Part shown: positions 20,560 to 20,561 of the stretch, piece by piece | How positions within the stretch are numbered: position 1 is the first letter of the stretch | Layout: each line of letters opens with the position of its first letter | Assembly (NCBI GenBank): GCA_038200435.1 | Contig: JBBPXY010000014.1 | Coordinates: 1-20,561, forward strand | Source: JBBPXY01 sp038200435 | GTDB taxonomy: Bacteria > Actinomycetota > Thermoleophilia > Solirubrobacterales > Solirubrobacteraceae | DNA: 20,561 nt | Direction: 5' to 3' | Notes under the pieces: generated by a model | The model's input: the letters and a program-made list of their open reading frames with translations, nothing else | Database searches by the model: none | What the model was told of the DNA's origin: nothing | Translations under genes and position numbers: made by a program

Positions 20560-20561
20560 CA

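Overview
The window is very GC-rich bacterial chromosome with dense genes, short intergenic gaps and G/C-ending codons. Actinobacterial traits are a four-Cys ROK glucokinase, a DUF2993/LmeA-type lipoprotein-like protein, an LCP cell-wall ligase, GTG starts and many apparently leaderless promoters. These traits, plus a GTGGACA-type intergenic repeat, suggest a Thermoleophilia-like actinobacterium (Solirubrobacterales or Gaiellales). That placement is inference; no rRNA is present. I see no phage, IS element, CRISPR, tRNA or rRNA, and the gene content is mostly housekeeping.

Layout. 1-1579 (-): 5' part of sdhA, running off the left edge. 1670-2830 (-): M50 site-2-type membrane protease with paired CBS domains. 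2867-4387 (+): M32 carboxypeptidase, stop/start-overlapped with a small gene (4387-4818) for a hexapeptide-repeat solenoid that changes from Ser/Thr to Cys in strict register. 4849-4963: four-copy inverted-repeat cluster. 5005-6660 (-): AidB-like acyl-CoA dehydrogenase. 6730-8924 (+): icd-mdh, overlapping by one base, ending at a 15-bp hairpin. 8996-9379 (-): coiled-coil/AT-hook-like/winged-helix DNA-binding protein. 9535-10909 (-): SDR-like NAD(P)-binding protein plus SRPBCC protein. 11106-11327 (+): 73-residue four-Cys protein. 11476-12747 (-): CPA1 cation/proton antiporter. 12790-13587 (+): MBL-fold hydrolase. 13659-14117 (+): Lys/Ala-rich single-pass membrane protein. 14174-14836 (+): DUF2993 protein. 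14916-16301 (-): glyS. 16330-16707 (+): FmdB-type zinc ribbon. 16715-17875 (-): LCP protein. 17897-19686 (+): ROK glucokinase and rsmI, overlapping by four bases. 19747-20496 (+): exported protein with a degenerate LytM/M23 domain. No gap exceeds 300 bases. The largest is 10910-11105, which holds palindromes. In 11328-11475 I see nothing assignable.

How the parts work together. sdhA, icd and mdh form a TCA-cycle neighbourhood. LCP, DUF2993 and the LytM-like protein point to envelope assembly. glyS and rsmI serve translation. The most unusual items are (i) the hexad solenoid with a Cys ladder, translationally coupled to a metallocarboxypeptidase; (ii) a TGTCCAC/GTGGACA repeat family found at three of five convergent gene junctions, which has apparently replaced the natural C-termini of two unrelated proteins; (iii) divergent gene pairs with overlapping -10 boxes and start codons 6-9 bases away, implying mutually exclusive leaderless transcription; and (iv) a LytM domain that has lost most of its zinc ligands.
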